Origin: Streptomyces plumbidurans
GTDB lineage: Bacteria > Actinomycetota > Actinomycetes > Streptomycetales > Streptomycetaceae
Direction of reading: 5' to 3'
Assembly (NCBI RefSeq): GCF_019857225.1
Contig: NZ_JAFJSY010000037.1
Span: 1 to 58,280, forward strand
DNA length: 58,280 nt
The notes beneath the pieces were generated by a model. The model had not been told where the DNA came from. It did not search any database and worked only from the letters and a program-made list of their open reading frames with translations. Position 1 is the stretch's first letter. Every line of letters starts with the position of its first letter. Below are positions 42,542 to 50,654 of this stretch, one piece after another. A program made the position numbers and the translations under genes.

Positions 42542-43486
42542 TCAGGCCCGTACCCGGGTCGGGCGGTCGGCCGGATCGCGGCCGGGAGCCGCTGAGCCCC
42601 GGCGGCGGCGCAGGCGGAGGCGGAGGCTCCGGCGGCCGGTGAGCCGGGCGGCCAGGGCGACCGTCAGGCCGAGGACGACCAGCAGCCAGGAGGCCTGGCG
42701 GAGGGTTGCCGTGAGGGCGTCGTAGACCGCGCCCGCGGCCGGCTGGTGGGCGTCCTCGGGGAGGTCGGCGAGGGTGAGCCTGCGGCCGATCATCACGGCG
42801 AGGGCGAGCAGCGCACCGCCCAGGGCCGTGCCGAGCCCGGTCGCGGTGACCGCGCGGCGGCGGCAGGTGGCGACGGCGATTCCCGTGAGGGCGAAGACGA
42901 CGGCGGCGACGGGCAGCCAGAAACCGGCGACCTCCAGCACATGGAATCCTTTCCGCAGCCGGTCCAGTTCCTGGGCCGGGAGGACCGAGACCGCGGTGTG
43001 CTCGACCGGGATGCGGTTGGCGAACGGCACGTGGTCGACGGTCAGTTGACGCTTGACCTGCGCGGTGACCGGGGCCAGGTCGACGGTGACGTCCTGCTCG
43101 CTCTCGTCGTTCAGGGCGCGCAGCACCGCGTCGTGGACGGCACGGTTCGCGGCGTCCCAGGCGAGCCGGAAGGCCTCGGTGCGGGTGAAGGAGTGGACCG
43201 CGTCGTGGACGTAGGGGCGCACGGCCCCGCGTATCGGGCTCACGTCCACGCGTGCGTCGACCTCGTCCATGATTCCGGCGCCGACGGTGTCCGCGATCGC
43301 GTCGCGCACGTCAGGGTCCCCGGCCAGCGGTGCCATGGTCGTGACGTAGCGTCCCGTGTCGGCGAGGTCGTACGCCGCCCAGGCCGCGAGCGCGCCGCAG
43401 GGCGCGAGCAGACAGGCGAGGGCGATCAGTGACGCCGACAGGGCGTTCCGCAGGCGCGCAGGACGTGGGGCCACCTCTCCAGGCAA
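42542..43486 (-). CDS. Membrane protein of unknown function
   Basis: An approximately 314-aa protein with a transmembrane segment near residues 18-40, a ~150-residue external domain (VTTMAPLAGDPDVRDAIADT, DEVDARVDVSPIRGAV), and three helices after ~190 (GFWLPVAAVVFALTGIAVAT; GLGTALGGALLALAVMIG; ASWLLVVLGLTVALAARL), ending in an Arg-rich tail. The frame opens at a TTG; a GTG at 43474 is also possible and neither has a good ribosome site. The layout resembles actinobacterial membrane proteins of unknown role. Confidence 0.75.
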   Translation of the reverse strand: MPGEVAPRPARLRNALSASLIALACLLAPCGALAAWAAYDLADTGRYVTTMAPLAGDPDVRDAIADTVGAGIMDEVDARVDVSPIRGAVRPYVHDAVHSFTRTEAFRLAWDAANRAVHDAVLRALNDESEQDVTVDLAPVTAQVKRQLTVDHVPFANRIPVEHTAVSVLPAQELDRLRKGFHVLEVAGFWLPVAAVVFALTGIAVATCRRRAVTATGLGTALGGALLALAVMIGRRLTLADLPEDAHQPAAGAVYDALTATLRQASWLLVVLGLTVALAARLTGRRSLRLRLRRRRGSAAPGRDPADRPTRVRA

Positions 43487-43576
43487 CGGCCCGCGGGCCG
43501 CACGCGCGAGCGCTACGGCTCCGAACGGGTGACCGCCCGCCGTCAGGGATACGGCAGGGGATCAGGCCGCCGGGGC

Positions 43577-44074
43577 TCAGCGGATGCGGTTGCCCGCCCC
43601 GTCCTCGCGTGTGTAGTAGCGGTAGAAGAACACCAGGAAGATGCCCGCCGTGACGACCACGCCCAGGGCGACCGACCGGTAGATCGACTCGCCGGTCTGG
43701 CTGTAGAGGAAGCCGACCGCCGCACCGGCGAAGCCGGATTTCACCAGCGAGTGCAACTCGCGCTTCAGCAGCGGCGCGAAGGTCGCGACGGCGATGCACA
43801 GCACGATGAACGCGATCGCGGTGACGAAGCCGAACAGGATGTTCCAGCCGGTGATCTCGCCGCCGCCGCGCCGGTTGGCCGCCGCCCACAGTCCGTAGAC
43901 GAGCCCGAGCACGACGGGGATGCCGTACCGGCCCACGGCGTGGACCCGGTCGTCGAACAGATCGGGTGTGCGGGTGGGACGGGCCGCTCGGTTCGCCCTG
44001 ATCCGCCCCATCATGCCGCCGGACCTCATGCCGCCGGACGTGATGCCGCCGGGCGTCGGTGCCGCTTGAGCCAT
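43577..44074 (-). CDS. Small multi-pass membrane protein of unknown function
   Basis: A 165-aa protein with a Gly/Met/Arg-rich N-terminal tail (ITSGGMRSGGMMGRIRANR) and about four transmembrane helices (GIPVVLGLVYGLWAA; ILFGFVTAIAFIVLCIAVA; SGFAGAAVGFLYSQ; VALGVVVTAGIFLVFFYRYY). The ATG at 44074 has GGAG at 8 nt. No motif tells its role. Two further membrane-protein genes follow downstream on the same strand, but each gap is ~80-90 bp, so co-transcription is uncertain. Confidence 0.78.
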   Translation of the reverse strand: MAQAAPTPGGITSGGMRSGGMMGRIRANRAARPTRTPDLFDDRVHAVGRYGIPVVLGLVYGLWAAANRRGGGEITGWNILFGFVTAIAFIVLCIAVATFAPLLKRELHSLVKSGFAGAAVGFLYSQTGESIYRSVALGVVVTAGIFLVFFYRYYTREDGAGNRIR

Positions 44075-44271
44075 GAGAGCACTCCTCTCTCCTCGCCCCC
44101 GACTACCAGAGCACACCTGCGACGCGGGCATGGCAAGTCGGTCGACGGCCCCGATCCGCGGGAAGCGGCCCGGACGCCCGTGGGCGGGCGTTTGCGGTCC
44201 TGAGACCCACCTTTGCAGCCGCAGCGGTTACCGTTTGCCGTACGTGATCGACGGGGGATGGGGAGGGAACG

Positions 44272-45435
44272 ATGCCCGGGACCGTGCTGTTGCTCGCCGC
44301 AGCCCCGGCCGGCAAAGGGTGCCTGGTGGACGCGGCGTCCGTGCTCCCCGTCCTCGCGGCCGTCCCGCCCGGCGTCCTGTCCGGCACGGACACGGCGAAC
44401 GTCGTCGAACTCGCCGACCCGCTGGAGCCGCAGGCCGTCCTGACCCGGCTGCGGGCCGCGGCGGCCGCCCCGGGACCGCTCACCGTCTTCGTCACCGGAC
44501 AGCTGCAACTCGACCGCCGCCAGCGCCTGCCGCATCTCGCCCTGGCCCGTACGACGCCCACCACCGTCCGCTACACCGGCCTGCCCTGGCACTGGATCCG
44601 GGAGGAGCTGCGGTTGCGCGCCCCGGGTACCGCGACGCTGATCCTGGATCTGCACGCCGACCCCGAGATGTGGGAATGGCTGCGCTCGAACCCGCTCGAC
44701 GCGGGGCGCACCGTCGCCGTCTACGGCCGGATCGCGCCGCCGCCCTCGCGGCGGACCGTGGGGGTGCCCGCCTATATGAAGGCGGTGGCGACCATTTTGC
44801 GCGCCGGGTGGCGTCCGGAGGTCCCGCAGTTGCATGAGCAGGCGTTGGCTCGTGTGGGGGTCGGGGGGTACGGGGACTTGGTGTTGGCCTCGGGTGGTGT
44901 CGTGGCCGGTGTCCCTGGGGGCTTCGCCCCCAGACCCCCGTATCGGCCCGAAGGGCCTCGTCCTCAAACGCCGGACGGGCTGAAGGGTGCGGACCGGGGC
45001 TTGGAAGGCGAGGGCGATCCTCACTCCGCCATCTCCGCCGCCGTGCAGTCCGGTCGGCACCCCGAGGCCGATGCGCTCGCCGCGCGGCACGAGCAGGTCG
45101 CCGTACGAGCCCATGGGCCCGGGTCCGAGGAGGCGTTGCACTGGGCCGAGGTGCGGGCGGATCTGGCGATGTTCGCGGGGGATCCGGCGCGCAGCTGCCG
45201 GACCTGGCTGGGGGTGGCGGCCGCGCGGCTGGCGGCGGGGCAGGCGCCGGACGGGCCGGCGGTCGAGTCGGCCGTGGACCGGGCGCACCACCAGTGGGGA
45301 CAGGTGCAGGATGCTGTGGTGGCGCGGGAACTCGGTGCGTCGCTCGCCGAGTTGCGTTCGCGGGTGCCGGGGCGCCGGCAGGGTGCGCTGGACCATGTCC
45401 GGCGCCAGTTGCGGCAGTTGCAGACCCAGGGGTAG
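44272..45435 (+). CDS. Conserved hypothetical protein, interrupted in-frame by a dispersed repeat
   Basis: A 387-aa protein. Residues ~1-205 form an N-terminal domain (MPGTVLLLAAAPAGKG ... FVTGQLQLDRRQRLPHLALA ... ILDLHADPEMWEWL) that looks caspase- or peptidase-like in secondary structure but shows no proven catalytic dyad. Residues ~255-385 are helical, TPR-like. Between them a ~25-residue segment (GVPGGFAPRPPYRPEGP ... QTPDGLKG) is the translation of a Streptomyces dispersed palindromic element, not protein of this family. The frame stays open through it. Convergent with the M20 gene. Confidence 0.75.
   Translation: MPGTVLLLAAAPAGKGCLVDAASVLPVLAAVPPGVLSGTDTANVVELADPLEPQAVLTRLRAAAAAPGPLTVFVTGQLQLDRRQRLPHLALARTTPTTVRYTGLPWHWIREELRLRAPGTATLILDLHADPEMWEWLRSNPLDAGRTVAVYGRIAPPPSRRTVGVPAYMKAVATILRAGWRPEVPQLHEQALARVGVGGYGDLVLASGGVVAGVPGGFAPRPPYRPEGPRPQTPDGLKGADRGLEGEGDPHSAISAAVQSGRHPEADALAARHEQVAVRAHGPGSEEALHWAEVRADLAMFAGDPARSCRTWLGVAAARLAAGQAPDGPAVESAVDRAHHQWGQVQDAVVARELGASLAELRSRVPGRRQGALDHVRRQLRQLQTQG
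44914..44985. repeat. Streptomyces dispersed palindromic repeat inside a gene
   Basis: A stem CTGGGGG-CTTCG-CCCCCAG (44915-44933), a second GGCCC-GAA-GGGCC (44945-44957) and the tail TCCTCAAACGCCGGACGGGC match a repeat I recall as common between Streptomyces genes. Here it lies inside an open frame. Confidence 0.8.
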
Positions 45436-45449
45436 AGGGGCGGGCGCGG

Positions 45450-46688
45450 CTAGGCGAGGTACTCCAGTGCCGCCGAGACCAGTGTCCGCACGCCCGGCAC
45501 GACCGTCGCGAGGTCGGGGCCGAAGTGGGGGCTGTGGTTGCTGGGGACGGCCAGGAACTTCTCCATGAGGTCCGCGCCGGGCGCCGCGTCCCACACGTCG
45601 GCCGGGGTGGTCGTCACGAACCAGTACGCGTACGGGATGCTGCCGCCCTGGGCCAGATGCGGGAAGTCCTCGCTGCCCATCACCGGACCGAAGTCCAGCA
45701 CCGTCCCGGCCCCGAGCACCTCCTCGTGCACGGCCGCGATCCGGCGGTCGGTGCCGGCGTCGTTCATGGTCACCGGGAAGGTCGCGCCCACGGTCACCTC
45801 GGGCTCGCGCGGGCAGCCGGCGGCGAGCGCCTCCCCCGCCGCGATGCGCCGGATCGCCGCGATCATCCGCTCGCGCACCTCGTCGGACTGGGTGCGCAGA
45901 TTCAGGGAGATGTGCGCCTCGGCCGGGATGATGTTGTGCCGGGTGCCCGCCTCGATCTTCCCTACGGTCAGTACGGCGGACTCACGGGCGGGGATCTCGC
46001 GGGAGACGACCGTCTGCAGCCGGGTGACCAGGTAGGCGGCCGTGACGACGGGGTCGACGGTGGTCTCGGGGCGGGAGCCGTGCCCGCCGCGTCCGTGCAC
46101 GACGATGTCGACGTCCGTCGAGGCCGACATCAGCAGGCCCGGCGAGTGGGCGTAGAAGCCGACGGGGCCGGGCGCCGCGTGCTGGCCGAGCAGCACGTCG
46201 GGGCGGGCGAAGCGCTCGTACAGCCCGTCCGTGACCATCCTCAGCGCGCCCTGCCCGGTCTCCTCGGCGGGCTGGCCCACCACGAGCAGGGTGCCCGACC
46301 AGGCGTCCCGGCCCGCCGCCAGCGCCTCGGCCGCGCCCGCCAGCCAGGTCACGTGCAGATCGTGCCCGCAGGCGTGCATCACGCCGGGCACCTCGGAGGC
46401 GTACGGCAGCCCGGTCTCCTCCTGCACCGGCAGCGCGTCCATGTCTGCGCGCAGCAGCACCGTCGGGCCCTCGCCGTTGCGCAGCATCCCGGCCACTCCC
46501 GTACCGCCGATGCCCTCGACGGTCTCGTAACCCGCCTTGGCCAGCCGCTCGGCCAACCTCGCCGCCGTGCGGTGCTCCTGGAGCGACAGCTCGGGGTGCC
46601 GGTGCAGATCCCGGTAGAAGTCCGTGAGTCCGGCGACGGGGAGGTCGGGGGTCAGATCCAGCGCGGCACGAGCGGCGGGAGAGGTCAT
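45450..46688 (-). CDS. M20-family amidohydrolase (hippurate hydrolase/IAA-amino-acid hydrolase type)
   Basis: A 412-aa cytoplasmic metallohydrolase. Metal and catalytic motifs: RADMDALPVQEETGLPYAS, MHACGHDLHV (Cys/His ligands), GQPAEETGQGA, and GSRPETTVDP in the dimerisation domain; final HSPHFGPD His ligand. It releases amino acids from N-acyl or carbamoyl derivatives; the true substrate is unknown. It converges with the repeat-carrying gene and is divergent from the HTH-DUF5753 gene (61 bp). Confidence 0.9.
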   Translation of the reverse strand: MTSPAARAALDLTPDLPVAGLTDFYRDLHRHPELSLQEHRTAARLAERLAKAGYETVEGIGGTGVAGMLRNGEGPTVLLRADMDALPVQEETGLPYASEVPGVMHACGHDLHVTWLAGAAEALAAGRDAWSGTLLVVGQPAEETGQGALRMVTDGLYERFARPDVLLGQHAAPGPVGFYAHSPGLLMSASTDVDIVVHGRGGHGSRPETTVDPVVTAAYLVTRLQTVVSREIPARESAVLTVGKIEAGTRHNIIPAEAHISLNLRTQSDEVRERMIAAIRRIAAGEALAAGCPREPEVTVGATFPVTMNDAGTDRRIAAVHEEVLGAGTVLDFGPVMGSEDFPHLAQGGSIPYAYWFVTTTPADVWDAAPGADLMEKFLAVPSNHSPHFGPDLATVVPGVRTLVSAALEYLA

Positions 46689-46749
46689 CGGAGCAGCGTA
46701 TTACGGGATTTCAGCCACCTGAGCGTGTCCGTTTGCTTACTCTCGGTGT

Positions 46750-47598
46750 ATGGCTCACCTTCGTGAACTCGATCCTGCCGCCTCCCCGTTGGACTACTTC
46801 GGCTACGAGCTGCGCAGAAAACGGGAGGAGGCGGGGCTGACCCAGCGCGAGCTGGGGGCGGTCGTCTTCTGCACCGGGTCCCTCATCGGCCAGATCGAGA
46901 CGACGCAGAAGGTGCCGACCCGCGAATTCGCCGAACGCGTGGACGCTGCGCTGGGCACGGACGGGGCGTTCTCGCGGTTGGTGGGGTTGGTTCTTCGGTG
47001 CCAACTGCCGACGTGGTTTCAGGCGTTCGCGGACATGGAGTCCAAAGCGACCTACGTTTCGACGTATCAGGCTCAGATGATCTACGGCCTTCTGCAGACG
47101 GAGGCGTATGCACGGGCCGTGCTGGCAACGGGTGTACGGGACAAGCTCGACGAGCTGGTCGCCGCGCGAATGGAGCGCCAGCGCATTCTGACGCGCGAGC
47201 ACCCGCCGTTGACCTGGATCGTGCTGGACGAGGCGGCCCTGCACCGGCCCATCGGAGGCCGTGAGGTCATGCGCGAGCAACTCGCCCACCTGTTGAGCGT
47301 CTTCGACCACAAGTGGGTGCGTATCCAGGTGCTGCCGTTCGAGGTGGGTGAACATGCCAGTCTCATCGGGTCGTTCACCGAACTCCGCTTCGACGATCAC
47401 CCGGACCTGGTGTACACCGAGGACCTGATCTCGGGTCACATGACGGCCAATCCGGAGACCGTCAGGGAAGCCGCCCTTCGTTACGCTCACTTGCAGGCGT
47501 CCGCCCTTTCCGTGGAGGATTCGGCGGCACTGATCACCCGGGTGATGGAGGAGCGCTATGGGCACGAACCTGGATCTGACGAACGTGCGGTGGCGTAA
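46750..47598 (+). CDS. Helix-turn-helix regulator with DUF5753 domain
   Basis: A 282-aa protein of a very Streptomyces-typical family. N-terminal XRE-type HTH (~18-72: LRRKREEAGLTQRELGAVVF ... GQIETTQKVPTREF) and a DUF5753 domain (~100-270: YVSTYQAQMIYGLLQTEAYARAV; RQRILTREHPPLTWIVLDEAALHRP; VQVLPFEVGEHASL-like segment). It overlaps the DUF397 gene by 41 bp. Such pairs control differentiation or antibiotic production in several species; the ligand is the partner small protein in the current model. Confidence 0.9.
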   Translation: MAHLRELDPAASPLDYFGYELRRKREEAGLTQRELGAVVFCTGSLIGQIETTQKVPTREFAERVDAALGTDGAFSRLVGLVLRCQLPTWFQAFADMESKATYVSTYQAQMIYGLLQTEAYARAVLATGVRDKLDELVAARMERQRILTREHPPLTWIVLDEAALHRPIGGREVMREQLAHLLSVFDHKWVRIQVLPFEVGEHASLIGSFTELRFDDHPDLVYTEDLISGHMTANPETVREAALRYAHLQASALSVEDSAALITRVMEERYGHEPGSDERAVA

Positions 47599-47752
47599 GT
47601 CCTCGTACAGCGGCAACACCGGAGGCGAATGTGTTGAGGTCGCCGACCTCAACCCTCACATCGCGATCCGCGATTCAAAGCACCCCGCGCACGGCATACT
47701 CACGCTCACGCCGGAAGCGTGGGCCGCCCTTGTCGCGTACGTCCGCCGGTAA
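47558..47752 (+). CDS. DUF397 small protein, partner of the HTH-DUF5753 regulator
   Basis: A 64-aa protein with the family pattern VRWRKSSYSGNTGGECVEVADL...IAIRDSKHP...LTLTPEAWAALVAYVR. It starts inside the upstream regulator gene in another frame, giving coupled translation and equal dosage. DUF397 proteins act with HTH-DUF5753 proteins much like antitoxin/toxin or ligand/receptor pairs; the mechanism is not settled. Confidence 0.92.
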   Translation: MGTNLDLTNVRWRKSSYSGNTGGECVEVADLNPHIAIRDSKHPAHGILTLTPEAWAALVAYVRR

Positions 47753-47755
47753 GCC

Positions 47756-47908
47756 CTAACGGGAGTGCGGAGCCTGCTGCACCTGCTGGACCTGTCCCGC
47801 GTCCGTGGCTCGCGCCGGGCCCGCGTTGGCGGCGAGGACGAGGGCGGCCACGGCGACCAGGGCTGCACCGAGACCTCGGGCGTAACGCTCGGAGATGTGT
47901 CGAAGCAC
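47756..47908 (-). CDS. 50-aa secreted peptide divergent from an HTH-TPR regulator
   Basis: The GTG at 47908 is preceded by GAGAGG at 5 nt; 50 codons follow to TAG at 47756. The product has a basic start (VLRHISERYARG), a hydrophobic core (LGAALVAVAALVLA) and an ARA cleavage site, leaving a mature peptide of about 16 residues: TDAGQVQQVQQAPHSR, with a VQQVQQ repeat. It is divergent from the HTH-TPR gene with ~97 bp between starts, and convergent with the DUF397 gene (3 bp between stops). No family is recognised. It may be the signal peptide of the neighbouring regulator or just a small secreted protein. Confidence 0.68.
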   Translation of the reverse strand: MLRHISERYARGLGAALVAVAALVLAANAGPARATDAGQVQQVQQAPHSR

Positions 47909-47931
47909 GGCAACCTCTCAACAGCGTTGTA

Positions 47932-47957
47932 TTAAACGCGCTTAAGACGCCGTTTAA
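47932..47957. promoter_or_regulatory. Nested dyad in the peptide/HTH-TPR intergenic region
   Basis: TTAAACG and CGTTTAA surround a central CTTAAG in the most AT-rich part of the 97-bp divergent region. It is well placed to control both promoters and is a candidate site for the HTH-TPR protein. Confidence 0.55.
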
Positions 47958-48005
47958 CCTAGAGGCTGTCGTGGGGCAACAGCAAGAGGTACAGGGGGAG
48001 TTGGC

Positions 48006-49349
48006 GTGTCGGAGCGTGACGATCCGGTGACCATCGGCCGCAGAGTCCAGCAGTTGCGGGCCGAACGTGGACTCACCCAGAGACAATTGGCGGAGCCCGC
48101 CTACACACCCGCGTACATCTCCACGCTCGAGGCCGGACGGGTGCGGCCCTCCGAGGAGGCGCTGCGGCATGTCGCCGGGCGGCTCGGGATCGCCTACGAG
48201 GAACTGGTGACCGGGCGCCCGGCGCATCTCGCCACCGATCTGCGGCTGAGGCTGACCGAGGCGCAGCGCACGCTGGCGTCGGGGGAGGCCGAGCAGGCCG
48301 CGGAGCAGTACGCCGCGCTGCTCGCCGAGGCCGAGGCGCACGAGCTGACCGAAGTGCAGGCGGTCGCGCTGCTGGGGCTCGGCGAGTGCGCCCTCGACAC
48401 CGGTGAACTGGATGCCGCGCGGGGGTACTTCGAGGGCTCCGAGCAGGCGCTCGCCGATGTTCCGCTGCCGGCCCGCGTGCCCGCCCTGCGCGGCCGGGCC
48501 GTCTCGCACTACCTGGCGGGCGAACTGCGCTACGCCGTCTACCTGCTGGAGTCCACCCTCGACGAGCTCAACCGCGGCGGACTGCACGACCCGGACGCCC
48601 TGCTGCTGCTCTACGCCAGCGTGATCGGCCCGTACATGGACATGGGCGCCCACGCCCGCGCCGCCCAGGCCGCCGAGTTCGCGCTCGCCCTCGCCCCGCA
48701 GTCCGGCGACCCCGCGCTCGTCGCCCGGATGCACCGCTCGGTCGCGCGCACCCTGCTCGCCGAGGGCCGTATCGCCGAGGCCGACGCCTCGCTCGCCAAG
48801 GCCGCCGAGCTGTACCGCACCCTGCAGATCCGCACCGAGCTGGCCAACTGCCACTGGATGCGCGGGTACGTGTGCGCGCAGAACGGTGAACTGGAGCGTG
48901 CGGAGGGCGAGTTGAGGCAGGCGCTGGACATGCTCTCGGCCAAGCGCGCCGCCCTCTACAGCAGCCAGGTCGCCGTCGAGCTGGCCGACGTACTGCACCG
49001 GCGCGGCAAGTCCGAGGAGGCCGCGGCCCTCCTGCACGACGTGCTCAGCGACCTCAGTCCCGAACGCGGCGCCCTGCACTCCGCCGCCGCGCACCGGCTG
49101 CTCGGCATCATCGCCGAGGACGCCCGCGACACGGAGGCCGCCGAGGAGCACTACGTCCGCGCCCTGAGCCTCCTTGAGCGGGCGGGGGCGGCGGGCGACC
49201 TGGCCGACCTGTGCCGCCTGCTCGGGGACCTGCTGCGCCGCACCGGCCGGGTGGAGGCGGCCCTCGACGCGTACCGCACGGGTCTCGGACACCGTACGGC
49301 CCCCGGCACCACCACCCTCGGCCCGGCACCCGCACAGCCTCCGCTGTGA
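48006..49349 (+). CDS. HTH-TPR transcriptional regulator
   Basis: A 447-aa protein. Residues ~10-65 are an XRE HTH (RRVQQLRAERGLTQRQLAEP-AYTPAYISTLEAGRVRPSEE), and residues ~75-430 are about eight tetratricopeptide-like helical repeats (EQAAEQYAALLAEAEAHEL; LDAARGYFEGSEQALADV; ERAEGELRQALDMLSAKRAA; EEHYVRALSLLERAGAAGDL). The same layout is seen in RNPP receptors (Rap, NprR, PlcR, PrgX), which bind short secreted peptides in the TPR groove. GTG start with GGGGAG at 5 nt. A secreted 50-aa peptide gene is divergent. Confidence 0.88.
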   Translation: MSERDDPVTIGRRVQQLRAERGLTQRQLAEPAYTPAYISTLEAGRVRPSEEALRHVAGRLGIAYEELVTGRPAHLATDLRLRLTEAQRTLASGEAEQAAEQYAALLAEAEAHELTEVQAVALLGLGECALDTGELDAARGYFEGSEQALADVPLPARVPALRGRAVSHYLAGELRYAVYLLESTLDELNRGGLHDPDALLLLYASVIGPYMDMGAHARAAQAAEFALALAPQSGDPALVARMHRSVARTLLAEGRIAEADASLAKAAELYRTLQIRTELANCHWMRGYVCAQNGELERAEGELRQALDMLSAKRAALYSSQVAVELADVLHRRGKSEEAAALLHDVLSDLSPERGALHSAAAHRLLGIIAEDARDTEAAEEHYVRALSLLERAGAAGDLADLCRLLGDLLRRTGRVEAALDAYRTGLGHRTAPGTTTLGPAPAQPPL

Positions 49350-49377
49350 CGCCTGTGACGCCCTTTACGATCGTGTC

Positions 49378-49656
49378 ATGGACATACTGGGACTCGCCCT
49401 GATCATCCTGCTCGTGCTGTTCGGCATCGGCAGCATCGAGAACCGGATCTCCCGCCAGGACAGGCGGATGGCCCGGGTCGAGCACAAACTCGACCTGGTC
49501 CTGGGCCACTTGGGCCTCAGCGAGCCGGAACCGTGGTCGGACGAGATCAACGCGCTGCTGGTCGAGGGCAAGAAGATCCAGGCGATCAAGGTGTACCGGG
49601 AGGCCACGGGGGCGGGCCTGAAGGAGGCCAAGGAGGCCGTGGACAAGCTCGGTTAG
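49378..49656 (+). CDS. Membrane-anchored protein with a ribosomal L7/L12 C-terminal-like domain
   Basis: A 92-aa protein: one N-terminal transmembrane helix (MDILGLALIILLVLFGIGSI), a short basic coiled-coil-like stretch (ENRISRQDRRMARVEHKLD), then an L7/L12 C-terminal domain (INALLVEGKKIQAIKVYREATGAGLKEAKEAVDKLG in parts), the part of bL12 that recruits translation GTPases. TACGAT lies 6 nt before the ATG, so the mRNA is probably leaderless. It is not a ribosomal stalk protein; small proteins like it recur in Streptomyces. It follows the HTH-TPR gene by 28 bp. Confidence 0.85.
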   Translation: MDILGLALIILLVLFGIGSIENRISRQDRRMARVEHKLDLVLGHLGLSEPEPWSDEINALLVEGKKIQAIKVYREATGAGLKEAKEAVDKLG

Positions 49657-49659
49657 TAC

Positions 49660-50454
49660 TCACACCCGCAGCCGGGCCTGCTTCCTGACGTCGGCCAGTC
49701 GCTGCACGCCCACCTGTACGAAGGCCTGGGTGGCGTCGGAGGACACGTAGCCGGGGCCGCCGTGCGTGAGGGCGATCGTGTCGTCGCCCACCCGGACCAC
49801 GGCGACGTCCAGGGTGAGCAGGAGCTGCTCGCCCTCGGCCGTCCGCCCGGTGAACGTCACCCGCAGCCCCTGCCGCGCGTCACCGACCTCCGGCAGCTCG
49901 GCCGTACTGACCTGGACGCCCTCGGCGACGCCGTGGTCGGTCACCGCCGAGAAGCTGCCGCACGTCTGCGGCAGCGACCCCAGCCACGCCAGCGTGCGGT
50001 CCACGTCCGCGGGGTTCAGGGCCAGCACCTGGTAGCGCAGCTGCGCCTGGTCCATCGCGTCGTCGAGCCCGATCACCGCCCGGGTCCCGCGCGCCGCCCC
50101 GAACAGGTCGTCGGTGTACAGCGCGTCCAGCAGCTTGCGGCAGTCCGGCGCCTCGGCCGTCGCCTTGAGTACGCCGTCCCGCCAGGTCGCCGCGCCCTGC
50201 GTCGGCGCCCACGGCTCGCCGAGGTCGTTCTCGGTCACCAGCGCGGCCTGCGCCTGCGCCTCGGTGAGCGAGGGGGACTGGGGTGACTGCGACGACTGCG
50301 GCGAGGCGGGGGCGGTCGGGGACGGCCCGGCGCTGTGCGAGGGCGCGGGCGCCTGCGCCTTCACCTGGGAGAGGGCACCGCACGCGCTCGCGCTCCCCAG
50401 GGCCCCCAGGGACAGCACCGAGGCGACGACGACACGGGACGGAATGCGGATCAT
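49660..50454 (-). CDS. Secreted lipoprotein-like protein, PknH-sensor-like
   Basis: A 264-aa protein with a signal segment and possible lipobox SASAC (Cys ~25; Ala instead of Leu at -3, so lipidation is less sure). A Pro/Ser/Gln linker (to ~60) precedes a ~190-aa domain with Cys pair (APDCRKLLDAL, LPQTCGSFSAV) resembling the extracellular domain of mycobacterial PknH and related lipoproteins. Role probably as ligand-binding surface protein. It is convergent with the L7/L12-like gene (4 bp) and divergent from the thrS leader. Confidence 0.78.
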   Translation of the reverse strand: MIRIPSRVVVASVLSLGALGSASACGALSQVKAQAPAPSHSAGPSPTAPASPQSSQSPQSPSLTEAQAQAALVTENDLGEPWAPTQGAATWRDGVLKATAEAPDCRKLLDALYTDDLFGAARGTRAVIGLDDAMDQAQLRYQVLALNPADVDRTLAWLGSLPQTCGSFSAVTDHGVAEGVQVSTAELPEVGDARQGLRVTFTGRTAEGEQLLLTLDVAVVRVGDDTIALTHGGPGYVSSDATQAFVQVGVQRLADVRKQARLRV

Positions 50455-50592
50455 CTGGCCTCCGGGCGCCTGTTCAAGATCGGGTGTGTCTCAACGGGAC
50501 CACCCCGCCCGGCACCCCACCAGCGCGCCGGGCCGTCCGGGTTACGAGAAAACCCGTGGCCCCCGCACCGGACGGCGGGCTACCCTCCCGCC

Positions 50593-50649
50593 ATGAAGCG
50601 CGCCCACTCGTTGTCCACGACGACGCCGGAGAGTCTCCCGGCGCGCTGA
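50593..50649 (+). CDS. Thr-codon leader peptide of the thrS attenuator
   Basis: An 18-codon frame encodes MKRAHSLSTTTPESLPAR, with three consecutive ACG threonine codons at 50617-50625. TACCCT ends 6 nt before the ATG, a typical spacing for a leaderless start. A hairpin GGACC-GGCA-GGTCC (50655-50668) and then a strong terminator hairpin (50670-50696) follow, before thrS at 50737. This is the layout of classical attenuation: stalling at the ACG run when Thr-tRNA is scarce would favour read-through. Confidence 0.78.
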   Translation: MKRAHSLSTTTPESLPAR

Positions 50650-50654
50650 GTTCT

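Noticed and set aside
50608..50620. DnaA-box-like TTGTCCACG in the thrS leader
   Set aside because: Single one-mismatch copy within a coding leader; no cluster of boxes as at oriC.
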